Positions 12,417 through 24,740 of a stretch of 64,000 nt of DNA are shown piece after piece. Positions within the stretch are counted from its first letter, which is position 1. Each line of letters begins with the position of its first letter. Source of the stretch: Aselliscus stoliczkanus (Eukaryota > Chordata > Mammalia > Chiroptera > Hipposideridae); the NCBI GenBank assembly GCA_033961575.1, contig CM066732.1, positions 73,942,687-74,006,686 on the forward strand, read 5' to 3'. Position numbers and translations under genes: made by a program. The notes beneath the pieces were generated by a model, which saw nothing but the letters and a program-made list of their open reading frames with translations, was not told the origin of the DNA and searched no databases.

Positions 12417-14664
12417 ATTATTTTAATGAGATTTGTGCCATACAAAAAATAATGGGAATCTCTCAAATTTTTTCTACTCATAAATTGATTTCTAGACGAT
12501 TTTTCATTTTTTTGAGTAATAAAGGCAATGAAGTCCTGTTGGAAAATAAATTCCCTGTGGTCGATCTAATTCTCAGAGGTTTATTTTGGAAATAATCTCC
12601 CCACCTGTGTCATAAGATGTTCTATTTCATTCAAAAATCTTATCTCCAAGGAGGCTTACTTTATACTTCTGACATACTCTGCTGGGCTTGTTAGAATCCC
12701 TTGGGAATGTTTTTCTCGTGGAGAAAATCTCCTTTGGATATACTTTTTCAATCCCTGTGATTTCTGGACTTCCTCTGTTCTGTATTAAAGCACAGTGGTT
12801 ACTGGAGAAAGCTAACAAAGACACAAATTGTCTTGTAAGCTCTTTTCCTGGAATTTAACTCGGGTACAATATTCTCCTTCCTCCTCCCACTTCCGGCCCC
12901 ACCAATTTGCAAGTTGTCCCAGCCTAGCTCAAGGAGGGATTTAAAATCTGTTAGAGAGCTCTCAGACTGTTGATTTACAGAGCTGAAGTCTGCACAGAGG
13001 AATCATCTGTAATGGGATTCTTTGCTCTCTGGAGAGATATTACCTAGCAGAGCTGTAAATTACTGAAGAAACAGAGGAGTATAGAGAAGGGAGAGGGAGG
13101 ATCATGCTCAGTAAAAATAGGATATACTATTGATCGGAGCAGTTGTCTTTTAACTTTTTATTTTTTACCATACAATTAAGGGGTTGCCCTGAAAGAAAGA
13201 AGAGTGGATATTTAAGAAATTGAGTGACTATATTTGTTGTCTCATTTACTTAGTATGATTTGTTTGGTTTACCAGTTGTCTCTTAGTAAATTCTTTCCCC
13301 ACCCCACCTCCATGCCCAGTAGGATTTATTTTTAAGGCATTAGTTTCCTGTACGCTTAAGTGATAGTGTATCTGAGTCTGATTTGCAGCCAGGAGTCATC
13401 ACAATCAGCACTTTGCCCTCTCTGCATTATCCCTGAATCAAACTACAATATTGGCTTAATCAGGGTAATGTACAAGGTATAGTAATATAGAGTTCTAAGT
13501 GAAAATGTCCTAAATACATTGCCAGTGCAATGAGACTAGCCAACAGAGAAATAGATGACCTCAGGAAATGTCTGGCTTAACAAATGTATATCTTTAAATT
13601 GGAAATCTAATTATTTGCCTTAGATTTGCACTGCTGGGAACCTAATGCAAGACCATGTTAAATAAACTTATTATTTCCGTTTTTCATTTAACCTGTGGGT
13701 TGTAGTATGACCAATCTGTTTTATATCCTCAATCAACAGATGATTGTATTTGGTAATAATTTATCAAGAATAAAAATCTGTTTTTGAAACTAATCACCTC
13801 ATGTTAGGTCTGCCCTTTTTCAAAACCACCATCTGATATTCATTTTGTCTGCAAGACAAACATACTGATGAAAATGCATATACTACAGGATACAGCCAGT
13901 GGAATGAAGCATTCCCACTCTTTGTATATATTTAGGACATTTTCTATTTTCCTAACAGATGGACCAAATTTTAGTATTAAAGAAAAAAAAATCAATTTTA
14001 CATAGTACAAACAAATTGAACAAGTACATTGTGTATTTCTAATTACTTTGTGACAGAATGTCCAGTGGAATTTGGGGTCAAATCAGGTCATATCTAAACT
14101 CTGTGATTTTTTTAAAAAGTGACTTTTTCATATGTGCTAGGTTTCCCCCAGATTATTGGATTAATCTCTAAATGGGAAACACTAAGTTTCATGTGTTTTC
14201 CAAGTCTTTTAACATTTTTTTTTTCAACTTAACGACTTTTGTTTATACACAAGTATCTTCAGATGTTTTCGTTTTTCTCTAAGTTTGACAGTCTTACTAT
14301 GTAAAGTTTACCAAAGTGATACATGGTTTATAACCCTCAAAAATATTTTTATTATGTAGGGCAAATAACTCTGCTTCTGTTCCTATAAACTACCTACATT
14401 AACTGACTTTTTTACCTAGCACAGTTTTAACACTGGTTCCTTTGGAAAATTAACTGACATTACCAAAACTTTATTATTAAAAAAAAAAGTTATATTTTTA
14501 AAAATATATTTGAATGTATACTACATATTCACATACATTTTCTCATATATTTAATTTTGATTAAAAACTATACTTGTTTCTAATTTCTCATATTTCACTA
14601 GACTGTTTGCATATCTTATCATTATTAATGAGGAGCATTGGGGCTAAAAATGTGTTTTTTAGAA
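12417..14664. other. Unassigned stretch
   Basis: No repeat recognised. The section 12840-13110 is less AT-rich and looks unique (CCTCC-rich start, then 'gctctcagactgttgattt' and 'tctgtaatgggattctttg'). It may be a constrained element, but the sequence alone cannot show this. Confidence 0.4.
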
Positions 14665-15070
14665 GATCGCTTCTTGTCTTTTCTCCTCTTACCCCATCAA
14701 AATCATAAATCTAGTATTTCACTCTCCTTTTAAAGCTTTCTGCATCTCTCCAGAGCTTATAGGACAAGAAAAGTCTCCTTAGTCCTTTACCATCTGGTTG
14801 CACCTATCTTTTCAGCCTCAGTGCCCCACTCCAGCCTCAGTAGTCCTTTTTCACTTCCCTCCTTAAGCTCCAACTATACAGTCTTCTGGAATTTGATATC
14901 TTCTGACATGCTTTTGTCTAGCTTCACCAGTTTTCCCCTTGACCTGGAACGATCTTCCTCTTTTCCTTTCCTAGCACATTCCCTTAATGTTATATTCTAA
15001 GAGCTTTTCCTGATTCAGCAGGCATGACTCCTAGCTCCCACTACCAATGCCTCTATTATGGCTGTGCTGC
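14665..15070 (+). mobile_element. L2 3' end fossil
   Basis: Plus-strand L2: 'tttaccatctggttgcacctatcttttcagcctca' (split here for description), 'ctcacttccctccttaagc'-like text, 'ccccttgacctggaacgatc' and 'gagcttttcctgattcagc'. These track the L2 'aatctggcccc...cagcctcatc...tggaatgcccttcc...gaagccttcc' order. Diverged. Confidence 0.75.
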
Positions 15071-15084
15071 ATAGAATTTCTGGA

Positions 15085-16170
15085 GTATTGGAAAGATAGA
15101 TGACAAACAAGTAAACAAACAATTTCAACTTGTGTCAAGTGATATGAAGGGAATGAATATAGTGCAATGAGAAAGAAAAGTACCAGTAGGCTACTTACCG
15201 ATCAAAGAAGCACTGTCTGAAAAAGTTACATTCAAGATGAAACTGAAAATACAAGAAGGAGCAGCCATATAAAAGCATGGAAGGGAAATGTTTCAGACAG
15301 AAAGGCATATACAGATATCCAAGATGAAGAAGAGGTTGTGTATTTGAGCAACTAAGAAGAGCGCAGTTAGCTCAAGTATAAGAATGAAAGGGACAATGGC
15401 ATGACATAACATTAGAGAGCTAGATGGGGGCCAGATGGGTTGATCTACACCATTGGAGGCTCTTAAGAAAAGGAATGTTTGTGAGTACTCGAGTTTCACC
15501 TCTTTTGATGCTGTATGGAGAGTAGTTTGGAGGTGAGCAAGAATCTCAGGGAAACCAGTAAGGAGATAACTTTCCAACAGCTAATCCTGGGATAAGCCCA
15601 CTTCTATCTTCAGAATACTTACTAATAATTGTATGCCTTACACAGTTCTATTGAAAGTGAGGAAATATTTGACAACATTATTACTGCTGTTACCACTGTA
15701 AGGACATTGGCTGGAGAAGTAGTCAGTATTGAGATAATGCAGATGGTGTAGTCCAAGAAAGGGAGAGTAGATTTTCTCTAAGTGCAAAGTGATGCCATGG
15801 AGGGTTGTAGGCATGGGGGGACATGATTCATTGTGTTGTAAAAAGGGGTATAAAAATGGATTAGAAAATTGCAAGAGTAGAAGATAACAGATAAAAGTTT
15901 TTACAATTTTTATAGTAAAAATCAAGTGAAACATGGAGACTTAGATGGGGATAATGGCAATGGAGACTGAGTAGTAGGCAGATTTGAAATGTGTTTAGAA
16001 TTGGATTAGAGCTGGGGAATATGAAAGAGGAGGATGTCCCTGGTTTCTTGAATAAGCAAGTGAGTCAATAGAGGTTTCATTTAGTAAGATAGGGGACAAG
16101 TGTTGGGGGCAAGATCAGTAGTTTAATTTTGGAGACATTAAATTTGAGACATGTGTGCCCAAATAGAGAT
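15085..16170 (-). mobile_element. L2 fossil (ORF2 C-terminal region and 3'UTR)
   Basis: About 1.1 kb of antisense L2. Landmarks are 'gatgccatggagggttgtag' (from L2 'agccattggagggttttaa') and, at the high-coordinate end, 'ggcaagatcagtagtttaat...ggagacattaaatttgagac' (from 'gatcaagagttcggttttggacatgttaagtttgagat'). The minus-strand frames of 94 and 98 codons at 15293-15577 and 15638-15934 are remnants of this LINE and not host genes. It lies tail-to-tail with the plus-strand L2 just before it. Confidence 0.75.
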
Positions 16171-16199
16171 TTTTTTTCTGTATACAACTCAATATATGA

Positions 16200-16736
16200 A
16201 TCTGAAAATATGTATGCACGTATGTATTATAGATTAAAGAAAGATCATACTATAAATATTATTCTGTTATTTGATATTTTTCATTAAAAACAAATTATGG
16301 GGATTTTTTTGTATCCGTAATATAGACTTACTTAATTATTTTTTTAAGTTGCATGATAGTATAGCCACACCATGATTTAATCAACAATTTCCGTTTATGG
16401 TCATTATTATGGCTATCATTTCATAGTTGTACAAGTGTTTCTGTAGGGTAGATTTCAAAAAGTGGAGTTGCTGTATCAAAAGGTATGTACATTTTAAATA
16501 AATATTGCCACCATTTAAAGGAACTGCACCATTATCCATGTACAATTTGTATTAGTGTACCAATTTCCCTAATATTGGAGTCTATCAATTTATGTTATGT
16601 TTTAGAATCTGAAAAGAGAAAATGTTATCTCAGTGTCATTTTACCTTACCTTCTCCTGAACAGTGATGTTGACCATTCATCTTTTCATATGTTTGTTTCC
16701 CATTCCATTTTTTGGTTTTATGTGAAAAAGACATGA
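16200..16736 (-). mobile_element. Old LINE-1 (L1ME-like) fragment
   Basis: Antisense L1 ORF2 end. 'cataccatgatttaatcaa'-type text, 'gtacaagtgtttctgtaggg', 'agtggagttgctgtatcaaaaggtatgtacattt' (in two parts) and 'catcttttcatatgtttg' follow the L1ME reverse-complement order. The open frame at 16485-16736 is the reverse strand of this repeat. Confidence 0.8.
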
Positions 16737-16965
16737 AATGATTCTAGAAATGAAAAAACAAAATAAAATTTGGATATTTAAGAGAATGAAAATGAGAAAT
16801 TTAAAAATGAAGTGAAAAAAGAAGGAAGGTTATAGGGAAGAATAAAGGAAGGAAATGGAGGCCTGATGACCATTTATTTATCTGATTGTTATTGGATGAC
16901 ATGAGAATTTTGGAGAGTGGTTGGTAGGTGGAGGGATAAATATTTTACAAAAATCACCAGTTATG

Positions 16966-17074
16966 GGACCGGCCGAGTGGCGCCGTGGTTAAGCGCTGGC
17001 TTGGGAAGCCAGCGGGCCCCCATTCGGGTCCCACATATGAGGGCCAGTGATGCTGCCCTCAAAAAAATAAAAAT
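16966..17074 (+). mobile_element. Short-form tRNA-headed SINE (type A)
   Basis: Head 'ggccgagtggcgccgtggtt', B-box-like 'attcgggtccc', then 'cacatatgagggccagtgat' and 'gctgccctc' directly followed by an A-rich tail. The flanking 17-bp duplication AAAAATCACCAGTTATG is exact at 16949-16965 and 17075-17091, so the insertion is young. Confidence 0.98.
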
Positions 17075-17091
17075 AAAAATCACCAGTTATG

Positions 17092-19792
17092 CTTTTTCCT
17101 GTAAAAGTTGTACATTAACAAAATACTAGAGGTAGTTTTTAGAAGGCATTTTAAAAATCAATGTTTTAACTCCTGCTTTGTTACCTATATCTTGAGAGAA
17201 CTTTTGAAAACCAATCTGCAAATGCTCAAGAGACTGCTGGTTACAGAGAAAGTTACCAAGAAGGCTGATGAAGTACTTTTTGCCTTTGAGCATCTCTTCT
17301 TTGCAAGTTGCTATAACAGTCATAGCAAATGCCCATGCCATGTGTATCCAGTTCTATTAATAAAGGAAATGTCAACGAGGACACTGGGGATTAGACACAA
17401 CTAATTTTCTAAAATGCCATTGAGTTGATCTTTATCTGCAAAGCCAACACAGACATATGAATGGTTAAAACAAGCTCCTTGCCTCTCAGATTTCAGTGGG
17501 ATAAAACCTGGTGTTTTATTTCACACCCATAGAAGAGCAGCTCAGAATGGTAAGAAGTCTTTAAAAATCTTATTTGTTGAAGCTATTATTTTCAAATACT
17601 ATTTCAATTATTAGATTCTTGGAGTCTATATTTTTAAATTAAAAAGCAATTTAACTTTTGTTTAACTAGACTCTGAGCTCCACATTCCACTACTATCCCC
17701 CCAAGAAGTCTGATACTGTGCTCTCAGAGTTCCAAGTTCACTGTGGTTGGATCAAGTTGGCGTATCCCCAAAGCACACTGGCCTTTTTTAGAGGCTATTT
17801 ATGATCAAATCAGTTTTGTCATTCCGACAGTAGGAATGACAAGTTAAACACAGCCCAACACTGTGGATTCTTTGTGGTGACCCTTATAACTTCAAGAGCA
17901 GTTGTTTTATACAGAATGTCTTAAGTGGTTGGTCTATTATGAAAATCGAGTCCATTAAGCCAAATAACTATTAAAATTGAGAAATTTGGCTACCACACAC
18001 ATGCAGACACTCTTCTAAAAACGTTCTGTGTATTAAATGATGGAATCATGAAATAATAAGCGTCAAGGTTTGACTGAAATTTATAAAAACTCTGGAAAAT
18101 ATTAAACTTTCTGTTGATGCCTTGAAACTGGGGTTAACCTCTATGATAACTGAGTTATTTACTATTTTCTGCATATACACTTTATGCTATTTGTGGGCAT
18201 GTTGTTGTTCAGATGTGTGATTTAGCTTCTGATTTCCTAATCGTCTCATTTTCAGGGTGGTAGAGACAGAAGTTGCATTGTTAAATTTTTCTTATAGTAT
18301 GTTAATTGCAAGTGTGATGAAATATGTGAATTACATGTAAAAAAATACACATTTGACACATTAAGCTAACATAAAAATGAAATTGATAGCACTGGCTTTT
18401 AAACTTTATTTCTAAATATTGAAGCTGTGTTCTTATTATATAGACTATACCTCATATAGTCTTCTAATCTCAGTGATCATATACAATAATAGACTTTTGG
18501 GTTTAATATCCTTGATTTCATTCTTCATGCATGGTCCCAAAGTCCTGATAGTACTACCTTGTTGTTTTGCTGAAGCATGGATTTGAAATACTTGTACTGG
18601 ATGGGAATAAATCACTTTAATTCAGAGAGTGAGCCCAGCCAAATACTCTGCAAGAATTTATAAGGGCCACTTGGTTGTTCCAATCTGGTCATCACTGTAT
18701 TGTAACTTTTGTAAAGAGTAAAAAAATAATTTATTTGTGAAAAGCTGTCCAGAGAAAAAAGCTCAGAGCTCACTGGTGAATATGATATGAAGTGAGAATG
18801 CAAAAGCTTATGAAAATGATATTTATTTCACCATGATTTAGGTATGTGAAGTGAGTCTATTATATGCTCCACAAAGAAATAAGAAATGGTTTGTAAATGT
18901 GTGCTGGCAATGCCCAAGCCAACATAAAGATTGCTCATCACGTAAGAAATTTTTAGTAAAATTGAAAAGGCCGTTAACTTTTGGTATGAGACAAGTTCAT
19001 CATTTTGAGAAATAAATGGTTCCTATCTATCAAGTACTTGCAACAGTATTTAGCACGTAAACATTAACTGCTGTGATGATGGTGATAATGAGGGTGATCT
19101 GATTCAGGGTGGAACTGTGATTTGGAAGAAAACCAACTTCTACAAGCATTTTCATAACAGATATCAAGGTCTGCCGTTTTGTCTCTCAGTTAACAAGTAT
19201 ATAAAAGCAGAATGTTTGATGTGGTTTTATTGGTTTATTTCCATCACTGCTTATTCCTATAGAAGTTCTCATGAATTTCAAAAGATATAAATATCTGTGT
19301 TACTTTTTAAATTAGCTCAATTAGAGTCACTGAAGAACAGTGTGTACAATTATGAATAATTGAGTGTGGACACATAACTCATATGAATTAGGATTTAGGC
19401 ACATTCAAAAAGAGCATTTTAAACATTTAAAAAATATTTTAGAGTTTGAATATCTTTCTTTAAATTCTCCTGGGAAACCTCCCCTTTCTTGTTCATGCCT
19501 GTCAGATTCCTTTTCTGACCCATAAGCCTGGGTGCATGTCCTGTTTCTCATCCAAGCCTCCCAGGATCCCTCAGGCTCACGTACTCCCCACCCCCCAAAC
19601 CTCCCACCCCCACCAGTGCACCGCCAGCCTGATTTCCTAATTGGGCTGGTTGTGGCAGTTACACCCTGGATTGTAATAATTTGTATTTCTCTCTTATTGC
19701 TGGATGGCAAGCCTGCTGAAGAAGAAAGTAGATCCTCACTAAATGTATGAATAAACCTCAAATCATTTCACATACTGCAATGGGAGATTAAG
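17092..19792. other. Unassigned stretch with a C-rich island
   Basis: No repeat recognised over most of it. The 98-codon frame at 17108-17404 begins beside the SINE and has no recognisable domain. At 19586-19613 a C-rich run gives minus-strand G tracts able to form a quadruplex. The overlapping opposite-strand frames around 19405-19761 come from this simple composition. A weak MIR-like tail may lie at 18990-19090. Confidence 0.4.
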
Positions 19793-19802
19793 AGAGACCT
19801 AA

Positions 19803-20281
19803 GGCCGGCTGAGTGGCACGTTGGTTAAGAGCTGGCTTGGGACACCGGCTCTGAGCAGCAGGGCCCCGGTTTGGATCCCACATATGAGGGCCAGTGACAC
19901 TGCCCTCTACAGCTAAGATGGTGAACAACAGCTCAACCTGGAGCTGGGCTCCTGTGAGTTGCCCGCAATGGCGTAGGCTGCAGCCCCTGCTGCAGTGGGC
20001 TGCTGTGAGCTACCATGAGCAGCCAGCAGCTGGTGTGAGCTGCAGTGAGCAAGCATGAGCAGCCGTGAACAGCCATGAGCAGCCGTCCAATGGCTGGCGA
20101 GCGTCTGCCTCACCTGGGTAGAGAGCAATGATAATACCAACATGGGCCAGTGAACATCCTCCACAACTAGACTGAAGGACAAAAGGACAGCAACTTGTCT
20201 GTTCCTCTTCCCCGATTCCCTAACGCTGTTTCCTTCCCCCAATTCCTCAATAAAATCTTTAAAAAATAAAAATTAAAAAAA
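19803..20281 (+). mobile_element. Long-form tRNA-headed SINE (type A, full length)
   Basis: It has the same head as the short copies ('ggccggctgagtggcacg' ... 'gtttggatccc' ... 'gagggccagtgacactgcc') and then continues. A body rich in GTGAGC/AGCAGCC motifs follows (19920-20110), then 'taataccaacatgggccag', 'ccacaactagactgaag', 'cagcaacttgtctgttcc' and 'cctcaataaaatcttt' plus A tail. AGAGACCTAA flanks it at 19793-19802 and 20282-20291 (the last two bases of the left copy overlap the junction). The 109-codon reverse frame within it is not a gene. Confidence 0.96.
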
Positions 20282-20424
20282 AGAGACCTAATATTTTAAG
20301 CAATGTAGATGTCAGGCAATGGCCATATTGGAAAGAATATAAGTTTCTTCCCGCAGCCCCTCCTAAAAAAGATTTTAAATTATGAGTTGATACCACACAA
20401 CTGCAGTGGAAGAAAGTTGTTTTT

Positions 20425-20640
20425 GTACAATGTTTATTGAGTATCTACTGCATTTCAGGTACTATGCTATTAAGTATCACATCTTACTAAATCCTCACAA
20501 CAATCCCATCATGTATGTACTTATATTTCCCCAATTTTCAGATAAAGAAATTAAGGCTAAGAGAGGCAGTGTGTCCAAAATCACAGGTAATAAACAGAGT
20601 AAGATTTGAACCAGATGTCCTGACTCTAAGTTGAGTTTTT
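20425..20640 (-). mobile_element. MIR SINE fossil
   Basis: Antisense MIR: 'gagtatctactgcatttcag', 'ctaaatcctcacaacaatcc', 'ccccaattttcagataaag', 'aaggctaagagaggcag' and 'agatttgaaccagatgtcc'. Well preserved for this old family. The open frame 20406-20609 is this repeat. Confidence 0.92.
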
Positions 20641-21428
20641 TCCCCACCATTCTATTCCAACCAAATTTTTAATTCTTATTCCACCTAGACCAGACAATTA
20701 TTTGAGCTCTGTGTTTTCATGCTATGTCAAAATCTCTTAAGTTGTTGAAGCCTACAAAGGTATAGTATGTTTCCTGAGTCCTGTCTCTCCCCGTGACCTA
20801 TAATGTGGATTTATAGTTTATTTTGCCTGTCCTATTCTGTCTTGTAAACATTAACACCTGAACTAGTTGGACCACTGAGAGAATAATGTCAAGACATCAG
20901 TCTATTTGTAACATTCATTGAGCATTCAATGGTTAGGCTATTGGCTTTTGCTGGGGGAAAAAGTTGCTTAGAGGACAACAAATGAGTCAGAAGATTTTCA
21001 TTAAATTTGACACCACACTAATTCAGAGACATTGGCTATGATAGTAAGTTAACAATTAGGGACAAATGGAAGCCTCTTTCTTTTCTTTCTTCTTTTCTCC
21101 AGAGCTTTCTGAATTAATATTTTCAAACAAAACCAAAGTAAATTCACTAATCTCCCTTAGTTCCAAGGAAAAGCATGAAGCATGTGGTTGAAGTGAATTA
21201 ATATAGTGGCTCTGCGCAGCTGATGGAGTGAGAGTAAGAGAGAGAAAAGAGGGAAACAAGAGCAGGTGTGGAGGGGAGGAAAGAACTAAAAGAAGGCTTG
21301 TGTTTGCCCTGCTGTGCTCATGCCTTCACCTGGGCTCTGGAATCCCCCTGCATGTTTCATCTTCATGCCCTTCCTTTTGTAAAGAATTACTCTCCTAGAC
21401 TTCAATTGTCTTCCATTTCAATTCGTTC
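20641..21428. other. Unassigned stretch
   Basis: No element recognised. The short frames at 21056-21259 (minus) and 21268-21546 (plus) have no family features, and the second runs into the following SINE. Confidence 0.4.
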
Positions 21429-21443
21429 TTTGCTGGATTTCTT

Positions 21444-21644
21444 ATTTTTAAATGTAGTTATTATTTTTTTATTTTATTTTTTATTGGGGAACAGTATGTT
21501 TTTCCAGGAGCCATCAGCTCCAAGGCAAGTAGTTGTTCCAATCTAGTTGTGGAGGGCGTATCTCTAGCCCATGTGGGGATCGACCTGGCAACCTTGGTGT
21601 TATGAGCACTGCGCTCTAACCAACTGAGCTAACTGGCTGCCCTG
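21444..21644 (-). mobile_element. tRNA-headed SINE, type C
   Basis: In reverse: 'ggcagccagttagctcagtt', 'ggttagagcgcagtgctc', B-box-like 'aggtcgatcccc' and 'acatgggctag'. Its 3' module 'cctccacaactagattgg' ... 'ctgttccccaataaaa' is shared in outline with the long type A SINEs. The target duplication is TTTGCTGGATTTCTT (21429-21443) against TTTGCTAGATTTCTT (21645-21659), one mismatch in 15. Confidence 0.94.
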
Positions 21645-21659
21645 TTTGCTAGATTTCTT

Positions 21660-22907
21660 TGGTCCGCAGAACAGATGTTGTATTAGGAGCAATAAAATAT
21701 ATTTGCAACGTTTTGATTTAAAATTCCTTTTTGTTGTAAACAATCTGTCTAACTTCACCATAAAATAATTCAGGCATAAAACTTTGAGGGAAGAACTTTA
21801 AAGAAAGAATTAAAAAGTTCGCATTTAATCAAAGCATCTCTCCCTTCTTCTCCAGCATCATCTCTTAATTGATGATGAGCTATCTCTTTGTAGGGCCATC
21901 TCTGCATTACACCAATTGGTTAAAATTATGGATTTTAGCAGGTGGATTGGGTGGTTGTGGTGAGTCACCATAAGAAATAGTTTAAAGATCAATGGTAGAG
22001 GAGGTGCCTTTATACTCATGTGATTCCAGTTGCTGCAGGAGGGGCTTTGGGACATCACATCCTCTATTGCAATGGCTGGACCCCCCCACCCCCCACCCCC
22101 CACACACACCTCCTCTGTCAGGTTCTGTATGGTCAGTGCAGCATGAAATCCTAACCTGTAAAATTTTCACACAAATCTGGATAAAGATAGTTGAGGCAAA
22201 TGTCTAGAATTCTGTTGAGTAAATCAGCAGAATAAATTCTTGTTTCAGAGCAGAAAATATATGCAGTGATATTTGGAGCAATGAGAAACCTGGCACATTA
22301 GTTTGATAGCCTCTTCCCACAATCAGCTTTAGGCAGTCTGAAAATCTGTACAGTCCTTTTTTCCCGATGGTTTGCTTGAGGGTGGTGAATGAGAAATGAT
22401 GTTGGGAATTGGCCTAGCAATCATGTAGACACGTTCTTTAAAGTAATGATAAGAAATGTGGAATCCTTGAGATGGTAGAGGTTTTGAATGGAATTTGGTA
22501 TGTTTTGAAATGTGCCTCTCCTACTTTTGTTGAAAAGATGAATGAATATATAAATGAATTAACTATTGATAATGTCTTCCCTTAAAATGTGCGCGTAAAA
22601 TTAAGATAGGTGAACGTGTTTTGTTGGTTTTCTCTCATCAAGAAAAATAGATTTCTTGGGCAACTTTTGCCGAGTTGCCTGAAAGTTCTTAATGCCAAAA
22701 TGAGTTCCAGGCCACTTGTAGCGGTAACTTGTAGCCAAGGCTTTGACTTGAATAGTTATCAAAAGTGTTGCATGTAGTCTGGCCAAGCTATGTAATGGCC
22801 AGTTCTTGGAGTAACAACATGTCATTTTATGAGAGTCCTCACAACAGATAATTCATACTGTCAATTTGGCAACCAACCTCATTATTTTACAGTAAGCTTT
22901 TCTTTGT
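21660..22907. other. Unassigned stretch with a G4-capable run
   Basis: No repeat or gene recognised. At 22081-22101 three C runs of 7, 6 and 6 bases separated by single A residues give a strong minus-strand quadruplex candidate, followed by a short (CA) run. Overlapping frames on both strands here follow from this simple sequence. Confidence 0.45.
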
Positions 22908-22920
22908 CTCCATTAACTAT

Positions 22921-24740
22921 TTTTTTTAAATTAAAATTTATTGGGGGTGACAATGGATAGTAAAATTTCATAGGTTTCAAGTGTAAAATTCTGTAATACG
23001 TCATCTTTATATCACATTGTGTGCTCACCACCCAGAGTCAGTTCTCCTTCCATCACCATATATTTGACCCCTTAACTCTCTTCTATCTCCTCTCCACCTG
23101 ACCCTCTGGTAACCACTGAACTATTGTCTATGTCTATGAGTTTTTGTTTCTTTATTTGTTTGCCTTGTTACTTTGTTGTTTTCTGTTTTATATCCCACAT
23201 ATCAGTGAAGTCATATGGTTTTCTGTCTGACTTATTTCACTTACCATAATAATCTCAAGATCTATCCACGTTGTCATAAATGGCACTATTTCATCTTTTC
23301 TTATGGCAGAGTAGTATTCCACTGTGTATATATACCACATTTTCTTTACCCAATCACCCATCAAAGGACACTTTGGTTGTTTCCATGTGTTGGCTACCAT
23401 AAATAAAGTGCAGTGAACATCAGAGCACATATATCTTTATGGATAAATGTTTTCAAATTTTGGAGTACATACCCAGGAGAGGGATTACTGGATTGTATAG
23501 TAATTCTAATCTTGATTTTTTGAGGAGCCCCGACACTGCCTTCCATAATGGTTGCACCAGTCTGATTCCCACAAACAGTGTAAGAGGGTTCCTTTTTCTC
23601 CACAGTCTCTCCAACACTTATTATTTGTCGTTGATGATTGCCATTCTAACTGGTGTGAGGTGATATCTCATCATGGATTTTATTTGTATTTCTTTAATGA
23701 CTAGTGATGTTGAGCATCTTTTCATATATCTTTTGGCCATCTGTGTACCTCTTTGGAGAAATGCCTATTCGGGTCCTCTGCCCATTTTTTAATTGGATTG
23801 TTTGGTTTTTGGTTGTTGAGTTGTGAGTTCCTTATATATTTTGGATATTAGCCCCTTATCAGAGGCATTGTTTGTATATATCTTCTCCCATTTGGTTGGT
23901 TGCCTCTTTATTTTGTCAATGGTTTCTTTTACTGTGCAGAAGCTTTTTAGTTTGGTATAGTCTCATTGATTTATTTTAGTTTTTACTTCCCTTGCCTTTG
24001 AGGTCAAATTCATAAAACACTCTTTGAACCCAAAGTCAGTAAGTTTAGTACCTATGTTTTCTTCTATGCAGTTTATTGTTTCAGGTCTTATGTTTAGGAC
24101 TTTGATTCATTTTGAGTTAATTTTGATACATGGTGACAGCAGTCTAGTTTCATTCTTTTACATGTGGCTTTCTAATTCTCCAAGCACCACTTATTGAAGA
24201 GGCTGTCTTTTCTTCATTGTATGTTTTTGCCTCGTTTGTTGAAAATTATTGGTCCATATTTATGTGGGTTTCTTTCTGGGCTTTCAATTCTATTCTATTG
24301 ATCTAGGTGTCTGTTTTTCTGCCAATACTATGTTGTTTTGATTATTGTTGCTCTGTAGTGCAAGCTGATGTCAGGGAGTATGATGCCTCTAGCATTATTC
24401 TTTTTTCTTAGGATTGCTTTGGCTATTCAGGGTGTTTTGTGGTTTCATACAAATCTGATGATTCTTTTGTTCTAATTATTTAAAAAATACCATTGGGATT
24501 TTGATGGGGATTGTATTAAATCTGTATATTGCTTTGGGTAATATGGCCATTTTAGCTATGTTGATTCTTCTAATCCATGAACATGGGATGTCTTTCCATT
24601 TCTTTGTGTCCTCTTCAATTTCTTTTAAAAATGTCTTATAGTTTTCAGTGTATAGGTCCTTCACATCTTTGGTTAAGTTTATTCCTAGGTATTTTATTCT
24701 TTTCATTGTAATTGCAAAATGAATTTTTTTCTGAGATTTC
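22921..24740 (-). mobile_element. LINE-1, 3' part of a twin-primed insertion
   Basis: Antisense L1 from a T8 run (poly(A) side, 22921-22927) and 3'UTR ('gtgctcaccacccagagtc') up through the ORF2 C-terminal half. On the minus strand the ORF2 pieces include [15 protein letters not shown] and YYSAIRKDEIVPFM, the latter from the typical 'EYYSAIRKDEI' region. The frame is split by several indels and stops, so it is inactive. At 24740 the strand of the L1 switches (next entry). TCCATTAACTAT at 22909-22920 matches TCCATTATCTAT after the inverted part with one mismatch. The 5' half of the element, including the endonuclease domain, is absent. Confidence 0.95.

Noticed and set aside
16966..17074. tRNA gene on the basis of A- and B-box-like text
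   Set aside because: Multiple copies with A tails and target duplications show it is a SINE. The cloverleaf is not intact.
17108..17404. 98-codon frame with Cys/His residues as a zinc-binding protein
   Set aside because: Cys and His spacing fits no known finger, a 71-codon frame overlaps on the other strand, and there is no similarity I can name.
19405..19761. 118-codon minus-strand frame overlapping a 72-codon plus-strand frame
   Set aside because: Open on both strands because of the C-rich run. No domain recognised and no splice context.
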